Source: Anaerolineales bacterium (GTDB lineage Bacteria > Chloroflexota > Anaerolineae > Anaerolineales > Villigracilaceae). Taken from it: a stretch of DNA of 36,704 nucleotides. The position numbers and the translations under genes were made by a program. Numbering within the stretch: the stretch's first letter is position 1; the number at the start of each line of letters is the position of its first letter. This document shows, piece after piece, positions 7,490 through 17,650 of this stretch. The notes beneath the pieces are model-generated. The model searched no databases, was not told the origin of the DNA, and worked only from the letters and a program-made list of their open reading frames with translations. The DNA lies in the NCBI GenBank assembly GCA_016789365.1, contig JAEURH010000029.1:1-36704 (forward strand), given 5' to 3'.

Positions 7490-8488
7490 ATGAAATTTCT
7501 TTTTATCGGCGGTACAGGATTAATCAGTTCTGCCTGTTCAGAATTAGCAGTTCAACGCGGACATGAATTATTTTTGCTAAATCGTTCTGCTTCAAAAAAA
7601 TATCCTGCTCCAAACGGTGCAACGGTTTTACAAGCAGATATTTATAATAATCCATCTCAAGTAGCCGATTTAATTGCAAATCATCACTTTGATGCGGTTG
7701 TGGATTTTATTGCTTTCTCACCACAAGATATTGAACGAGATATAAATTTATTTCGGAATAAAACAAATCAATTTATATTTATATCATCTGCAAGTGCGTA
7801 TCAAAAACCAGTTCAAAATTATTTAATAACTGAAGAAACGCCATTAGAAAATCCATTTTGGGAATATTCACGCAATAAAATTGCTTGTGAAGAAAGATTA
7901 ATGCAAGCATACCGCGATGAAAAATTCCCTGTCACCATTATTCGTCCATCACATACTTACGGACCTTCACAAATCCCATTCATTGTGGGTAGTTGGCAAC
8001 ACCCGTGGACTTTAATAGATAGAATGAAACAAGGCAAACCTGTCATCATTCCAGGTGATGGAACTTCACTTTGGGTATTAACTTGGAATGAAGATTTTGC
8101 TGTCGGTTTGATTGGTTTATTAGGAAATCAAAAAGCAATTGGTGAAGCATTTCAAATCACATCAGACGAAGTGTTGACGTGGAATCAAATTTACAACGAA
8201 GCGTATCAGGCTTTGGGCGTGGAGCGAAGCGTGGTTTACATCCCCAGCGATTTTATTGCTAAGTTTGATGAACATGCTATCGGAAGTTTGATTGGCGATA
8301 AATCCAATAGCGTAGTGTTTGATAATAGCAAAATTAAAAAGTTTGTGCCTGAATACAATTGCAAAGTGAAATGGAGCGAAGGCGTGCGCCGTTCATTGGC
8401 TTGGTTTGAGGTGCATCCTGAATTTCAAACCATTGACCATGATGCTATTAAAATGATGGAGAAGATTTTAGAAGCATACAACAAGTAG
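7490..8488 (+). CDS. NAD-dependent epimerase/dehydratase (extended SDR)
   Basis: A 332-residue protein with the Rossmann motif FIGGTGLIS at the N-terminus, a Ser-rich strand end (ISSASAY) and the catalytic pair YSRNK, as in extended short-chain dehydrogenases acting on nucleotide sugars and related substrates. The C-terminal half has the 'RPSHTYGP' block usual in the family. The substrate cannot be told from the sequence; it could be a sugar-nucleotide epimerase or a reductase. The start is 12 nt after rarD, inside the tail of a palindromic repeat (GTGAGGGAAAT before ATG), so the repeat may supply the ribosome binding site. Confidence 0.85.
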   Translation: MKFLFIGGTGLISSACSELAVQRGHELFLLNRSASKKYPAPNGATVLQADIYNNPSQVADLIANHHFDAVVDFIAFSPQDIERDINLFRNKTNQFIFISSASAYQKPVQNYLITEETPLENPFWEYSRNKIACEERLMQAYRDEKFPVTIIRPSHTYGPSQIPFIVGSWQHPWTLIDRMKQGKPVIIPGDGTSLWVLTWNEDFAVGLIGLLGNQKAIGEAFQITSDEVLTWNQIYNEAYQALGVERSVVYIPSDFIAKFDEHAIGSLIGDKSNSVVFDNSKIKKFVPEYNCKVKWSEGVRRSLAWFEVHPEFQTIDHDAIKMMEKILEAYNK

Positions 8489-8566
8489 GTCATGCTTTTA
8501 GCGTGACAATTTGTAAGTCCGCTTTAGCGGGCTTTGTAAAAATAGCACGGGGATTTATTCCCGTGC
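8489..8566 (+). repeat. Three tandem small hairpins
   Basis: Three hairpins follow the SDR stop codon: GTCATGC/GCGTGAC (8489-8507), AAGTCCGC/GCGGGCTT with loop TTTA (8515-8534), and GCACGGGGA/TTCCCGTGC with loop TTTA (8545-8566). The second may terminate transcription, though its T run is short. The rest of this 231-nt gap is an AT-rich stretch with TATAAT-like boxes (8608-8640) and a family A repeat. Confidence 0.6.
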
Positions 8567-8645
8567 GGATGAGGGAAATGCCCTTTACAAAAAATAGGGG
8601 AATAGTTATAATAATAGTGATAAATTTCACAAATATAATAAATAA

Positions 8646-8700
8646 GTGCGTCGCGCTGTGCGTTTGATATGAGTTTAACTTCTAAAAGTGCGACGCACCC
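8646..8700. repeat. Palindromic repeat, family A copy 1
   Basis: GTGCGTCGC (8646-8654) and GCGACGCAC (8690-8698) are perfect inverted arms around a variable centre of about 35 nt. The copy sits in the leader of ndh, between the AT-rich promoter region and the start codon. Other copies lie at 15696-15784 and 24844-24899. Confidence 0.85.
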
Positions 8701-8719
8701 ACACAATGAAAGAATCACT

Positions 8720-9970
8720 ATGAACACAAAAAATCTTCCACATGTCATCATCATTGGCGCAGGCTTTGCAGGTTTAGAAACCGCTCGCGGACTCGCCAAC
8801 GCCCCTGTTCGCATTACATTGATTGATAAACGCAATCATCATCTTTTTCAGCCGTTGTTATATCAAGTAGCAATCGCAGGTTTGCTTCCTTCTCAAATCG
8901 CTAGTCCAATCCGCACTATTTTTCGCAAACAAAAAAATCTTTCTTTTCAACTTGGCGAAGTGACAGAAATTAACCTCAACGAAAAATTTGTAAAATTAAA
9001 CGGCTCTGTGATTGCTTATGATTATTTAGTCATTGCGGTTGGTGCACGCACAAACTTTTTTGGTTTTGATACTTTAGAAGAACACGGCTTGCAAATCAAA
9101 GACCTTGAAAGCGCCGTCAAAACGCGCAATCATTTACTATCAATGCTAGAGCAAGCCAATCACGAAGGCGATGCTGAAAAAAGAAAAGCCATGCTTACGT
9201 TTGTGATTGTTGGTGGTGGACCCACAGGCGTTGAAGCCGCAGGTGCATTGGCTGAATTAATTTCGCATGTCATGCGAAAAGATTATCCAAAATTAAATTT
9301 AAAAGAGGCGCGTGTTATTTTAGTTGAGGCTGGTGCGCATCTTATCAATCCATATCCCGATGAATTACGTCAAGCCACCAAGAAACTTTTAGAAAAGAAA
9401 AATGTTGAAATCCGTTTGAATACCAAAATGAAAAATTACAATGGTCAAAGAGTTGATTTTGAAGATGGCTCATCCATTGAAACACAAACCTTGATTTGGA
9501 CTGCTGGCGCGAAAATGGTTGAATTGATTGATGCGCTTGGTGTTGAACAAGCCAGCATGGGGCGTGTGCGCGTCATCCCGACATTACAACTGCCAGCTTT
9601 TCCCTCAGCCTTTGTCATCGGGGATAACGCCTTCTTGCTAGACGAAAAGAATCAACCCCTGCCCATGCTTTCCACCGTTGCGATTCAACAAGGCAAGCAT
9701 ACTGCTAAAAACATCCGCAACATGATTAATGAAAAAGAACCACTTCCATTTCATTATAAAGACCCAGGTCTATTAGCCACCATAGGGCGGAATGCCGCCG
9801 TTGCTAGAATTTTCGGCATTTCTTTTAGCGGATTCATCGCATGGGTGATTTGGGTGTTGTTACACATCTACCGCATTATTGGTTTTCGTAATCGCTTGCT
9901 CGTCATGTTCAATTGGGCGTGGGATTATTTCTTCTATGACAATCAAGTGAGATTGATTACGAAGGAATAA
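8720..9970 (+). CDS. ndh: Type II NADH dehydrogenase (NDH-2)
   Basis: A 416-residue single-subunit NADH:quinone oxidoreductase, which feeds electrons into the respiratory chain without pumping protons. It has two dinucleotide-binding motifs: IIGAGFAGLETARGL for FAD at the N-terminus and VIVGGGPTGVEAAGAL for NADH in the middle. 'LIWTAGAK', 'FVIGDNA' and 'STVAIQQGKHTAKNI' are family blocks. The hydrophobic C-terminal region (WVIWVLLHIYRIIGF onward) fits membrane attachment. The start is ATG 8720; an upstream in-frame ATG at 8669 lies inside a palindromic repeat and was rejected. It looks monocistronic. Confidence 0.93.
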   Translation: MNTKNLPHVIIIGAGFAGLETARGLANAPVRITLIDKRNHHLFQPLLYQVAIAGLLPSQIASPIRTIFRKQKNLSFQLGEVTEINLNEKFVKLNGSVIAYDYLVIAVGARTNFFGFDTLEEHGLQIKDLESAVKTRNHLLSMLEQANHEGDAEKRKAMLTFVIVGGGPTGVEAAGALAELISHVMRKDYPKLNLKEARVILVEAGAHLINPYPDELRQATKKLLEKKNVEIRLNTKMKNYNGQRVDFEDGSSIETQTLIWTAGAKMVELIDALGVEQASMGRVRVIPTLQLPAFPSAFVIGDNAFLLDEKNQPLPMLSTVAIQQGKHTAKNIRNMINEKEPLPFHYKDPGLLATIGRNAAVARIFGISFSGFIAWVIWVLLHIYRIIGFRNRLLVMFNWAWDYFFYDNQVRLITKE

Positions 9971-9977
9971 AAAATAA

Positions 9978-10024
9978 TGTCATTGCGAGGAACGAAGTGA
10001 CGAAGCAATCTTCTCGCAATGACA
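9978..10024. repeat. TCATTGCGAG palindrome, family C copy 1 (short)
   Basis: TGTCATTGCGAG (9978-9989) and CTCGCAATGACA (10013-10024) are perfect 12-bp inverted ends; the core contains GACGAAGCAATC. It lies between the convergent genes ndh and DUF3592. Related copies lie at 35603-35697 and 36534-36620. Confidence 0.88.
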
Positions 10025-10078
10025 AATGTTGAAGGAACAGAATCAACTTTCCCTTAAGTTTGAAGCGGGGTTTTCATC

Positions 10079-10630
10079 TTAAAACATAATATCATCATTG
10101 CGGCGATAAGCACGAACCATCGCAAATGTAAAAATAATTGATGTAATAATCATTGCAGGGATAATGATAAGTGGCATGAGCCAACGCTCACTGGCTTTGT
10201 TGATTTGAGCATTGTTTGGGTTTTCGGGATTATAGATAACACGCACTTCTTCACCAACTTCATATTCAGGTGGATACGAAGCACTATCACCATCAAATGT
10301 ATAGGTTTGACCATTTGCTTGAAATTCGATAACGGGGGAATAAACACAACACCCACCTTCTGTTGAACTGCTTTCTTCAAGTTCAATGACGATGCCTGTT
10401 GTGGTTTCGCCGTTTTTTCCTAAGTTATATGAATTGTAGGCGGCATAAGCACCCCATAAACAAAATGCTAAAAAAAATAAATTTCCGAGAATGATGGCAC
10501 AACCGATGTATAAACGATTTAATCCACCTGCAACTTTTTCGGCAGTGTTGGCAAGTTTGTTTGCATTTTTGTCAAAACTTTTTTCATATTTCTCTAATGC
10601 ATCATCTATTTTTTTATCGAAGTTAGTCAT
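10079..10630 (-). CDS. DUF3592 domain membrane protein
   Basis: A 183-residue protein with a charged, helical N-terminal 40 residues, a transmembrane segment (about 40-65), an outside domain and a second transmembrane segment near the C-terminus. The middle has the DUF3592 pattern: TTGIVIELEE, then YSPVIEFQANGQTYTF, then YEVGEEVRVIYNPENPNNAQI. Two adjacent Cys (GGCCVYSP) are notable. The role of the family is unknown. AAAGGAT precedes the start. It lies 14 nt after the DUF2723 gene and probably shares its transcript. Confidence 0.85.
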   Translation of the reverse strand: MTNFDKKIDDALEKYEKSFDKNANKLANTAEKVAGGLNRLYIGCAIILGNLFFLAFCLWGAYAAYNSYNLGKNGETTTGIVIELEESSSTEGGCCVYSPVIEFQANGQTYTFDGDSASYPPEYEVGEEVRVIYNPENPNNAQINKASERWLMPLIIIPAMIITSIIFTFAMVRAYRRNDDIMF

Positions 10631-10644
10631 GGAATAATCCTTTA

Positions 10645-12192
10645 TTAATTTTTATATACTCGATAAAGTTCGTCATGGATTTGTTCAACACGAAATGTAT
10701 CAGGCAATTGTGGCACCACAATAAAAAAATAAATTGGGCGTTGGTCAATATTTTTTTCTATATACTCAATTGCAGATTTTGCAAGTTGTGGGTTATCCGT
10801 TAGCCATTCGTGAAGTGAAATATTTGTTCTGCTATATTCAATATGGGCTGTGTATACGAGACTGTAGAGTTTGTCCCAATTTGTAAATAGGATGGCATTG
10901 TCTTCAATGCGGTTTAACACTCTTGCTGCATCAAGTATGGCTTTATCTGGTCCATAGAGTGGATAGATGTGGTCTCGTTGCACAAAGGTGGGGAATCCGC
11001 GTTGAATTGAACGCGTGATGTCTAAACGCGCATGCCATATCGGAAGCGTGATTAGTAATATGCTAAGAATTAGATGTAAGATATTTGATGTAGTTTGTTT
11101 TTTGCTTCTTAATTGTTTTAAGAATTTTAGTATTGTGCTTGCTCCAACTCCAAACCAGACATAGACAATAACCCAAATGGGAACATAAAATTCTCGATAG
11201 ACAGAAAATGACACGCTAATAGCAAACCCCCAGATAATTAGAAAGGCGATAAGCGGGTAGAGTGCATCTTGCCACTTATTTGAAAAGAAAAGAATAACTG
11301 CTCCTAAAAGAATTAAAACAAACACCCAGTTAGGAAAATATAAAATGAATTCAATTAAGCGTCTATTAATTTCATCAATTGTTGCCGTAAAATAATAAGA
11401 CCAGAAACTATTTGCGGGAAAGATTGCGAAAAATCTTTCTAATGGTGTATCAAAATCACTAGGTTGCAACCTGAAAAGACTTAAGTTGGGGCGATATACT
11501 GTATTGTATATGCTGGATGGAGGGTCTCGATAATCAAGTAAAAGAAAGAATCCAAACGTTGTTAACGCGCCGATAAACGCTCCAGTCGCCGCGCTTAGCC
11601 AATCTTTGAGGCGGCGAGCCGTAAGCACCATCACAACCAATACTGAAGCGGAGGTCATAACGACAGTTGAGTGAATGCCAACACTTAATCCGCCTACTAG
11701 CCCAGCCAGAAATAGAAAATACCATTTTTCTGTATGTCGCCATAATAAAAAGAGAAGCCATACTGAAGCAAGCATCCCAGCGGCTGGTGCATAAGATTCA
11801 GCAATGAGCGCTCGCCACCAAAACCCCTCGTTAACCATTAGCAAGATAGATGCGCTAACCCCTGCGACGCGCTCCCCACCTAGTAACCTTATAATCAAAT
11901 ATGCATTCACAACAGCTATGGTTGCAAAAACAGCTGACATTAAATTAACGCGATAGGCAACATTGCCGATTGGAAGATATGTGAAAAGTTTTCCAAACAC
12001 AATTTGCGTCATATAGCCGCTAGGATGTGTCATGCCTAAAGTATAAGAAAGTGTTTGAAATTCTGCCGAATCACCCCATAATAATGAAGGCGCTAAGGTT
12101 CGGATATATAACGACAAAGAAATAAGCCCAATTAGGATGCAGAGCAAGATATCAATTTTGTCAAAAGGTAAAAGAAAATGTTTATTTTTCAT
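10645..12192 (-). CDS. DUF2723 (GT117-like) membrane glycosyltransferase
   Basis: A 515-residue polytopic membrane protein. The N-terminal block 'RTLAPSLLWGDSAEFQTLSYTLGMTHPSGY' with the Asp-Ser-x-Glu pair is the DUF2723 signature, shared with lipid-linked sugar-dependent O-mannosyltransferase-like enzymes. About ten hydrophobic segments follow and the C-terminus is a soluble domain of about 100 residues. It is likely to glycosylate envelope proteins or lipids; the sugar and acceptor are not visible. The start was placed at ATG 12192 (MKNKHFLL), 14 codons inside the longest frame, because a TATACT box ends 6 nt upstream, so the longer frame would begin upstream of the promoter. Confidence 0.85.
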   Translation of the reverse strand: MKNKHFLLPFDKIDILLCILIGLISLSLYIRTLAPSLLWGDSAEFQTLSYTLGMTHPSGYMTQIVFGKLFTYLPIGNVAYRVNLMSAVFATIAVVNAYLIIRLLGGERVAGVSASILLMVNEGFWWRALIAESYAPAAGMLASVWLLFLLWRHTEKWYFLFLAGLVGGLSVGIHSTVVMTSASVLVVMVLTARRLKDWLSAATGAFIGALTTFGFFLLLDYRDPPSSIYNTVYRPNLSLFRLQPSDFDTPLERFFAIFPANSFWSYYFTATIDEINRRLIEFILYFPNWVFVLILLGAVILFFSNKWQDALYPLIAFLIIWGFAISVSFSVYREFYVPIWVIVYVWFGVGASTILKFLKQLRSKKQTTSNILHLILSILLITLPIWHARLDITRSIQRGFPTFVQRDHIYPLYGPDKAILDAARVLNRIEDNAILFTNWDKLYSLVYTAHIEYSRTNISLHEWLTDNPQLAKSAIEYIEKNIDQRPIYFFIVVPQLPDTFRVEQIHDELYRVYKN

Positions 12193-12198
12193 TGAATG

Positions 12199-12204
12199 AG
12201 TATA
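12199..12204 (-). promoter_or_regulatory. -10 box (TATACT) for DUF2723 gene
   Basis: On the minus strand TATACT is followed by six bases and the ATG at 12192. A -35-like TTGTGT lies 18 nt upstream. With the tgt promoter at 12258-12263 this makes a compact divergent promoter region. A leaderless transcript is predicted. Confidence 0.55.
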
Positions 12205-12257
12205 AACTGGGAAATCGAAAAAACACAAGAGCAATTAAAATGTATACCTAACGCCAG

Positions 12258-12263
12258 TATAAT
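12258..12263 (+). promoter_or_regulatory. -10 box (TATAAT) for tgt
   Basis: A perfect TATAAT ends 7 nt before the tgt ATG at 12271, with no Shine-Dalgarno sequence in between. A leaderless transcript is predicted. Confidence 0.6.
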
Positions 12264-12267
12264 TTAG

Positions 12268-13398
<1,131 letters not shown>

Positions 13399-13416
13399 AA
13401 TTGTTGTGTTAACCGA

Positions 13417-13445
13417 TTGAACATTTGTTAAAGAAAAGATATACT
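13417..13445 (+). promoter_or_regulatory. Sigma70-type promoter of NBR1-Ig gene
   Basis: TTGAAC (13417-13422), a 17-nt spacer and TATACT (13440-13445) form a near-consensus promoter. The predicted leader of about 70 nt contains a hairpin TAAGGAC/GTCCTTA (13475-13495) and GGAGG just before ATG 13523. Confidence 0.65.
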
Positions 13446-13522
13446 AGGGATGGCGTATAGTCATAAGGAACTTTTAAGGACTTTTTACGTCCTTATCTTG
13501 AAATGACTGGATGGAGGAAGAA

Positions 13523-15619
13523 ATGAAATTGGTTACACGTTTTATCTCAATATTGCTCTTGCTGGCAATGATGTTTTCCTTTTTACCGGGAGGCACAACC
13601 ACAGCAAGCGCGGCTGTTTGTTATCACGCGCAGTTTATAGCGGATGTGACAATTCCGGATGGCACAAATTTTGCGCCCGGCACAGCCTTTAAGAAAACCT
13701 GGCGATTGAAAAATATCGGCACTTGTACTTGGAACAGCAATGATGTCTCATTAATTTTTGATAGCGGTGAACGCATGGGTGCACCGGCTTCGCTTGCGAT
13801 TCCCACAAATGTTGGACCCGGGCAAACTGTAGATATTACAGTAGATATGACCGCACCAAGTGCGGCAGGGCGTTATTTTGGCTATTGGAAATTCAAGAGC
13901 AACAGTGGTGGTAATTTTGGCATTGGCTCAACCGCTAATAAAACATTCTGGGTTGAGATTCGTGTTGGCTCATCTGCTGGCACAGGCTACGACTTTACAG
14001 CAAACGCGGCTTCGGCGGCGTGGTCAAGCGGCTCGGGCGCATTAACCTTTCCCGGCACAGATGGAAGCGCGAATGGGTTTGGAATTAGTCAAGCGAATCC
14101 AAAACTTGAAAGCGGAGTCACATCGGCTCAGGCTGGTTTGTTATTTGCTCCAAACAATGTGACCAATGGTTACGTGCAAGCATCTTACCCGGCTTTCCGC
14201 GTGCAAAGCGGCGACCGCTTCCAAGCCACGATTGGTTGTGAGCAAGGTGCTACGCAATGTTATGTGGCTTACAGTTTGAATTATCAAATTGGAACTGGAC
14301 CTGTAAAAACCTTTTGGACCTTCCGCGAAAAATACGAAGGTTGGACGTATAACGTCAACCTTGATTTAAGCTCATTAGCGAATCAAGATGTGAAATTTAT
14401 TTTGGTTGTGAATGCTTATGGTTCACCAACAGGTGACCGTGCATTATGGGTCAACCCTGTGATTGCTCGTGCGGGTGGTTCACCTCCACCTCCTCCGCCA
14501 ACAGTAACAGGCACGCCTCCAACTGCTACACCGACCAAAACTGGAACTGTACAACCCAATGCTTGTGACCGCGCTCAATTTGTTGCCGATGTGACCGTTA
14601 AAGATGGCACGGCTTTTGCCCCAGGTGCTACCTTTAACAAAACTTGGCGATTGAAAAACATTGGTACATGCACTTGGACAAATTACAGCCTTATCTTTGA
14701 CTCTGGCGAAAAGATGGGCGGCAACGACTCGTATCTGATTTCAAATACTGTTGCGCCCGGTCAAACAGTGGATATTACTATCCCATTAACTTCACCGACC
14801 ACTGCTGGAACCTATCGCGGTTATTGGAAATTACGAAACAATACTGGCATTCCATTTGGCATTGGCACTGGTGGCACAAAATCATTCTGGGTTGAAATCA
14901 AAGTGACTGGCACAGGCATTAACCCCGGCACAGCCACAAAGACAAACACACCCGGTACACCTGTCACTCCTGCCACGCCAGCGGCTGGCACAAGCTATGA
15001 CTTTGCCGCTAATGTATGTGCCGCCACTTGGTACAGCGGAGCAGGTCAACTGCCATGCCCCGGAACAGATGGTGATGCCAAAGGGTTTATCTTAATTGCT
15101 AACCCATCTCGTTTAGAAAATGGAACAAATGATAGCCGCACAGGTTTACTTACCTTTCCGCAAAACATCAACAATGGTTACATTCAAGGCATTTACCCAA
15201 GTTATCTTGTCAAGTCTGGAGATAAATTCCGCGCTACCATTGGATGTGAAATCAATGCAACTTCTTGTTATGTTGTCTTCCGTTTAGATTATTCTGTTTC
15301 AGGCAGCACATCGATTCAAACGTTTTGGGCGTTTGTAGAAAAATATGAAGGTCAAGTATATAACGCAGATATTGACCTCTCAGCGCTGGCTGGTCAAAAC
15401 ATCAAATTTATTTTGACAGTTTTATCTACAGGTTCACCTGCTGGCGACCGCGCCTTGTGGACTGCGCCTCATATCTTCAATGCTTCATCTGGTGTGCCAG
15501 CAACTGCAACACCCACAAACACAACTGCCGCACCAAGCGCTACGCCGACAATTACAAATACAACCGCGCCAGCCACTGCTACCGAAACACCCACAGTCAC
15601 ACCAACTGCAACACCTTAA
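13523..15619 (+). CDS. Secreted NBR1-Ig-like protein with duplicated unknown domain
   Basis: A 698-residue exported protein. A signal peptide (about 1-31) ends near SASAA. An Ig-like NBR1-type domain (about 32-148; 'FKKTWRLKNIGTCTW', 'SLIFDSGERMG', 'GPGQTVDITV', 'GRYFGYWKF') is followed by an unknown beta-rich domain of about 160 residues. A Pro/Thr linker leads to a second NBR1-Ig copy (about 350-465) and a second copy of the unknown domain (about 490-655), then a Thr/Pro-rich tail. The unknown domain has repeated landmarks: YDFxAN, PGTDG, RxxIGCE, CYV, FWxFxEKYEG and GDRALW. No enzyme motif is visible, so a role in surface structure or ligand binding is likely. ATG 13523 was chosen over 13511 because GGAGG lies at the right distance. 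A promoter and a terminator bracket it as a single-gene unit. Confidence 0.85.
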   Translation: MKLVTRFISILLLLAMMFSFLPGGTTTASAAVCYHAQFIADVTIPDGTNFAPGTAFKKTWRLKNIGTCTWNSNDVSLIFDSGERMGAPASLAIPTNVGPGQTVDITVDMTAPSAAGRYFGYWKFKSNSGGNFGIGSTANKTFWVEIRVGSSAGTGYDFTANAASAAWSSGSGALTFPGTDGSANGFGISQANPKLESGVTSAQAGLLFAPNNVTNGYVQASYPAFRVQSGDRFQATIGCEQGATQCYVAYSLNYQIGTGPVKTFWTFREKYEGWTYNVNLDLSSLANQDVKFILVVNAYGSPTGDRALWVNPVIARAGGSPPPPPPTVTGTPPTATPTKTGTVQPNACDRAQFVADVTVKDGTAFAPGATFNKTWRLKNIGTCTWTNYSLIFDSGEKMGGNDSYLISNTVAPGQTVDITIPLTSPTTAGTYRGYWKLRNNTGIPFGIGTGGTKSFWVEIKVTGTGINPGTATKTNTPGTPVTPATPAAGTSYDFAANVCAATWYSGAGQLPCPGTDGDAKGFILIANPSRLENGTNDSRTGLLTFPQNINNGYIQGIYPSYLVKSGDKFRATIGCEINATSCYVVFRLDYSVSGSTSIQTFWAFVEKYEGQVYNADIDLSALAGQNIKFILTVLSTGSPAGDRALWTAPHIFNASSGVPATATPTNTTAAPSATPTITNTTAPATATETPTVTPTATP

Positions 15620-15630
15620 TACACTTACAT

Positions 15631-15667
15631 AAAAAGTTCCCGTCATGCAAAATGACGGGAACTTTTT
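15631..15667 (+). terminator. Strong bidirectional-type terminator
   Basis: AAAAAGTTCCCGTCAT (15631-15646) pairs with ATGACGGGAACTTTTT around a very small loop. The stem is about 16 bp and has A and T tracts on its two sides, 11 nt after the stop of the NBR1-Ig gene. Confidence 0.9.
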
Positions 15668-15695
15668 AATTTCTATAGCGTTTTTTTGTATTAAA

Positions 15696-15784
15696 GGGTG
15701 CGTCGCGCTTAATTTGCGCAGGACGTCTCGATAACTAAGATTGGTTTGTTAATAAACAAATTGATACCAAAAGCGCGACGCACT
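15696..15784. repeat. Palindromic repeat, family A copy 2
   Basis: GTGCGTCGCGCTT (15698-15710) and AAGCGCGACGCAC (15771-15783) are perfect 13-bp inverted arms. The 60-nt centre differs from the other copies and contains its own small palindrome (TTTGT...ACAAA). It lies upstream of the lipoprotein gene at 15815. Confidence 0.88.
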
Positions 15785-15814
15785 CCGGTGCCATTCTTTT
15801 GGATAGGAGAAGAT

Positions 15815-17644
15815 ATGAAACGATTCATCATTTTGATTTTAATATTTTTGACTGCTTGCTCTTCATCAAACCCCGCTTCTTTTTTTAACGTGACGCCTGC
15901 TCCGTTTAACCTCAACATGAGTTCTACCTCCGAGCAGATTCAACGCGCCTTATGGGAATCTGCTTCCCGTTGGACGAATCTACAAATGAGCGGAGTCACA
16001 ACTTGGTATGGCGTAGATGGCTCTATTCTGCAAACCACACATGAAAAAGTTTGGCTAGACCCTCTCAACAGTCGTTATCGCATTGAATTACAAAGCGCTA
16101 CCGATAACCTATTAAAAATCAGCGATGGATTTATGATTTCCAATATAAACCTCAACGCGAATCAAATAGAAGAATACGCTTACCCTGATTTTGCAAAAGT
16201 AGGACAATACATTCCGCCACTTGTTGAGGGAGAAGCATATCCAAACCCAATTTGGGGGCAAATCGGCACGCCTTTATCTCAGCTTGCTTTCACATCGGAT
16301 TATGCACAAAATACTGGCGTCTTTAGTCCAATAACAATTGAATCAATTGCTGGGCGTGAGACGTTAGTTGTTGAATGGCGTTTTAGTGCAAATAGTCAAC
16401 CTTCGTGGAAGATGTGGATTGATACTCAAAAAGGAATCATGTTGAAGCTGCAAGAGTTTGGAAAAGAAGGCGGAAAAATTTTACAAAGTGAACGAGTGGT
16501 TTCATCTATCACATTTGACCAAAATTTAGATGCAAATCTTTTTGTAACGCCAGCAAATTTTCAAACAGCGGTGAGTCCGACTCAGGTTGGGTCAATGCCT
16601 GTTGTAACAGAAACAGGTTCAATATCCGAAGAAGCGGGCGAGTTGTATTTCTTTTTGCAACCGCGCAAGGCAGGTCAATCTATTGAATTAGTTAAAGTAT
16701 CAGGCTTGTGTGTGTTTGATTCATCCAAATGCCCGCCTTTAGAAAAAATCCAAGTGCCGTTTCAATTTAATTTTACAATCAATGCTTTGAGTTGGTCGCC
16801 AGATGGAAAGTATGCCGCGTTTGCATATTCTGATAATGCAAATGGTACACCGACAAAATTATGGTTGTTTGATGCCGATGCAAAAACATGGACTTCGATT
16901 GCACAGTTTCCATTTATTGACCCACCATTTTGGTCGCCAGATGGAACATGGATTGCATTCCGTACACAAGATGGTTTGGGTGGTGAAGATGTGTATGTTG
17001 TTAGACCAAATGGCTCTGAATTGAAAAGTATTTCTACAAGTTTGCCGGTTGATGGCAGACCTTACATTATGGATGGTTGGTACACTGAAAATGTGATAAT
17101 GCGTTCAGCGTTGTTAGGAAGTGCAGGAAATATTTATTTAGTGCGTGCGGAAAATGGTCAGGCACGCCCAATGTTTGAAACATTATTAACCAAAGCACAA
17201 TTTGTTGCTTCACCTGATGCTGGTTTTTTGGCGTATGATGAATTTGACCAAAGCACGAATATTCATTCATTGAAAGTGATGGAGCCAGATGGTGCAAATG
17301 CAGTCACGATTGCACAATTTACTGGCGGTTCAATCTATCCGTTGATATGGTCACCAGATAGCAGTTTGTTGGCATTCAATTATTATGGTTTGACGAATGA
17401 ACCGACTGCCGAAGTATATGTGATTCGCAGAACGGGTGAAAATTTATCTTTGGTGTATAAAGGCACAACGATTGGTCGTTTGTTATTTTCACCCAATGGA
17501 AAATATTTGTTAGTTGAAGAAACGACTTCGATTTCAGGCGGTCATTTGTTTTTGATTAATCTCGCCACCCTTGAACAAAAGATGTTGCAAGCACCGGGCT
17601 TATCCACTGATTATGATTGGTATGCCCCTTCGTGGAGACCGTGA
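15815..17644 (+). CDS. Lipoprotein with LolA-like N-domain and PD40 beta-propeller
   Basis: A 609-residue lipoprotein. The signal ends in the lipobox LTAC, so it should be lipid-anchored outside the membrane. Residues about 40-270 resemble LolA/RseB-type domains ('TTHEKVWLDPLNSRYRIEL', 'GRETLVVEWRF', 'KMWIDTQKGIMLKLQEF'). Residues about 310-609 form a TolB-like propeller with repeated WSPDGKYAAF / WSPDGTWIAF / WSPDSSLLAF blades. The combination suggests sensing or binding of an envelope component, but no substrate is evident. The start is ATG 15815, preceded by GATAGGAGAAGAT; an upstream ATG at 15746 lies in a palindromic repeat and would place residues before the signal peptide. Confidence 0.85.
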   Translation: MKRFIILILIFLTACSSSNPASFFNVTPAPFNLNMSSTSEQIQRALWESASRWTNLQMSGVTTWYGVDGSILQTTHEKVWLDPLNSRYRIELQSATDNLLKISDGFMISNINLNANQIEEYAYPDFAKVGQYIPPLVEGEAYPNPIWGQIGTPLSQLAFTSDYAQNTGVFSPITIESIAGRETLVVEWRFSANSQPSWKMWIDTQKGIMLKLQEFGKEGGKILQSERVVSSITFDQNLDANLFVTPANFQTAVSPTQVGSMPVVTETGSISEEAGELYFFLQPRKAGQSIELVKVSGLCVFDSSKCPPLEKIQVPFQFNFTINALSWSPDGKYAAFAYSDNANGTPTKLWLFDADAKTWTSIAQFPFIDPPFWSPDGTWIAFRTQDGLGGEDVYVVRPNGSELKSISTSLPVDGRPYIMDGWYTENVIMRSALLGSAGNIYLVRAENGQARPMFETLLTKAQFVASPDAGFLAYDEFDQSTNIHSLKVMEPDGANAVTIAQFTGGSIYPLIWSPDSSLLAFNYYGLTNEPTAEVYVIRRTGENLSLVYKGTTIGRLLFSPNGKYLLVEETTSISGGHLFLINLATLEQKMLQAPGLSTDYDWYAPSWRP

Positions 17645-17650
17645 GTTTTA

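Noticed and set aside
8524-8835. Minus-strand ORF of 103 codons
   Set aside because: It runs across hairpins, a family A repeat and the ndh start; the composition is unlike a protein and the opposite strand holds the real gene.
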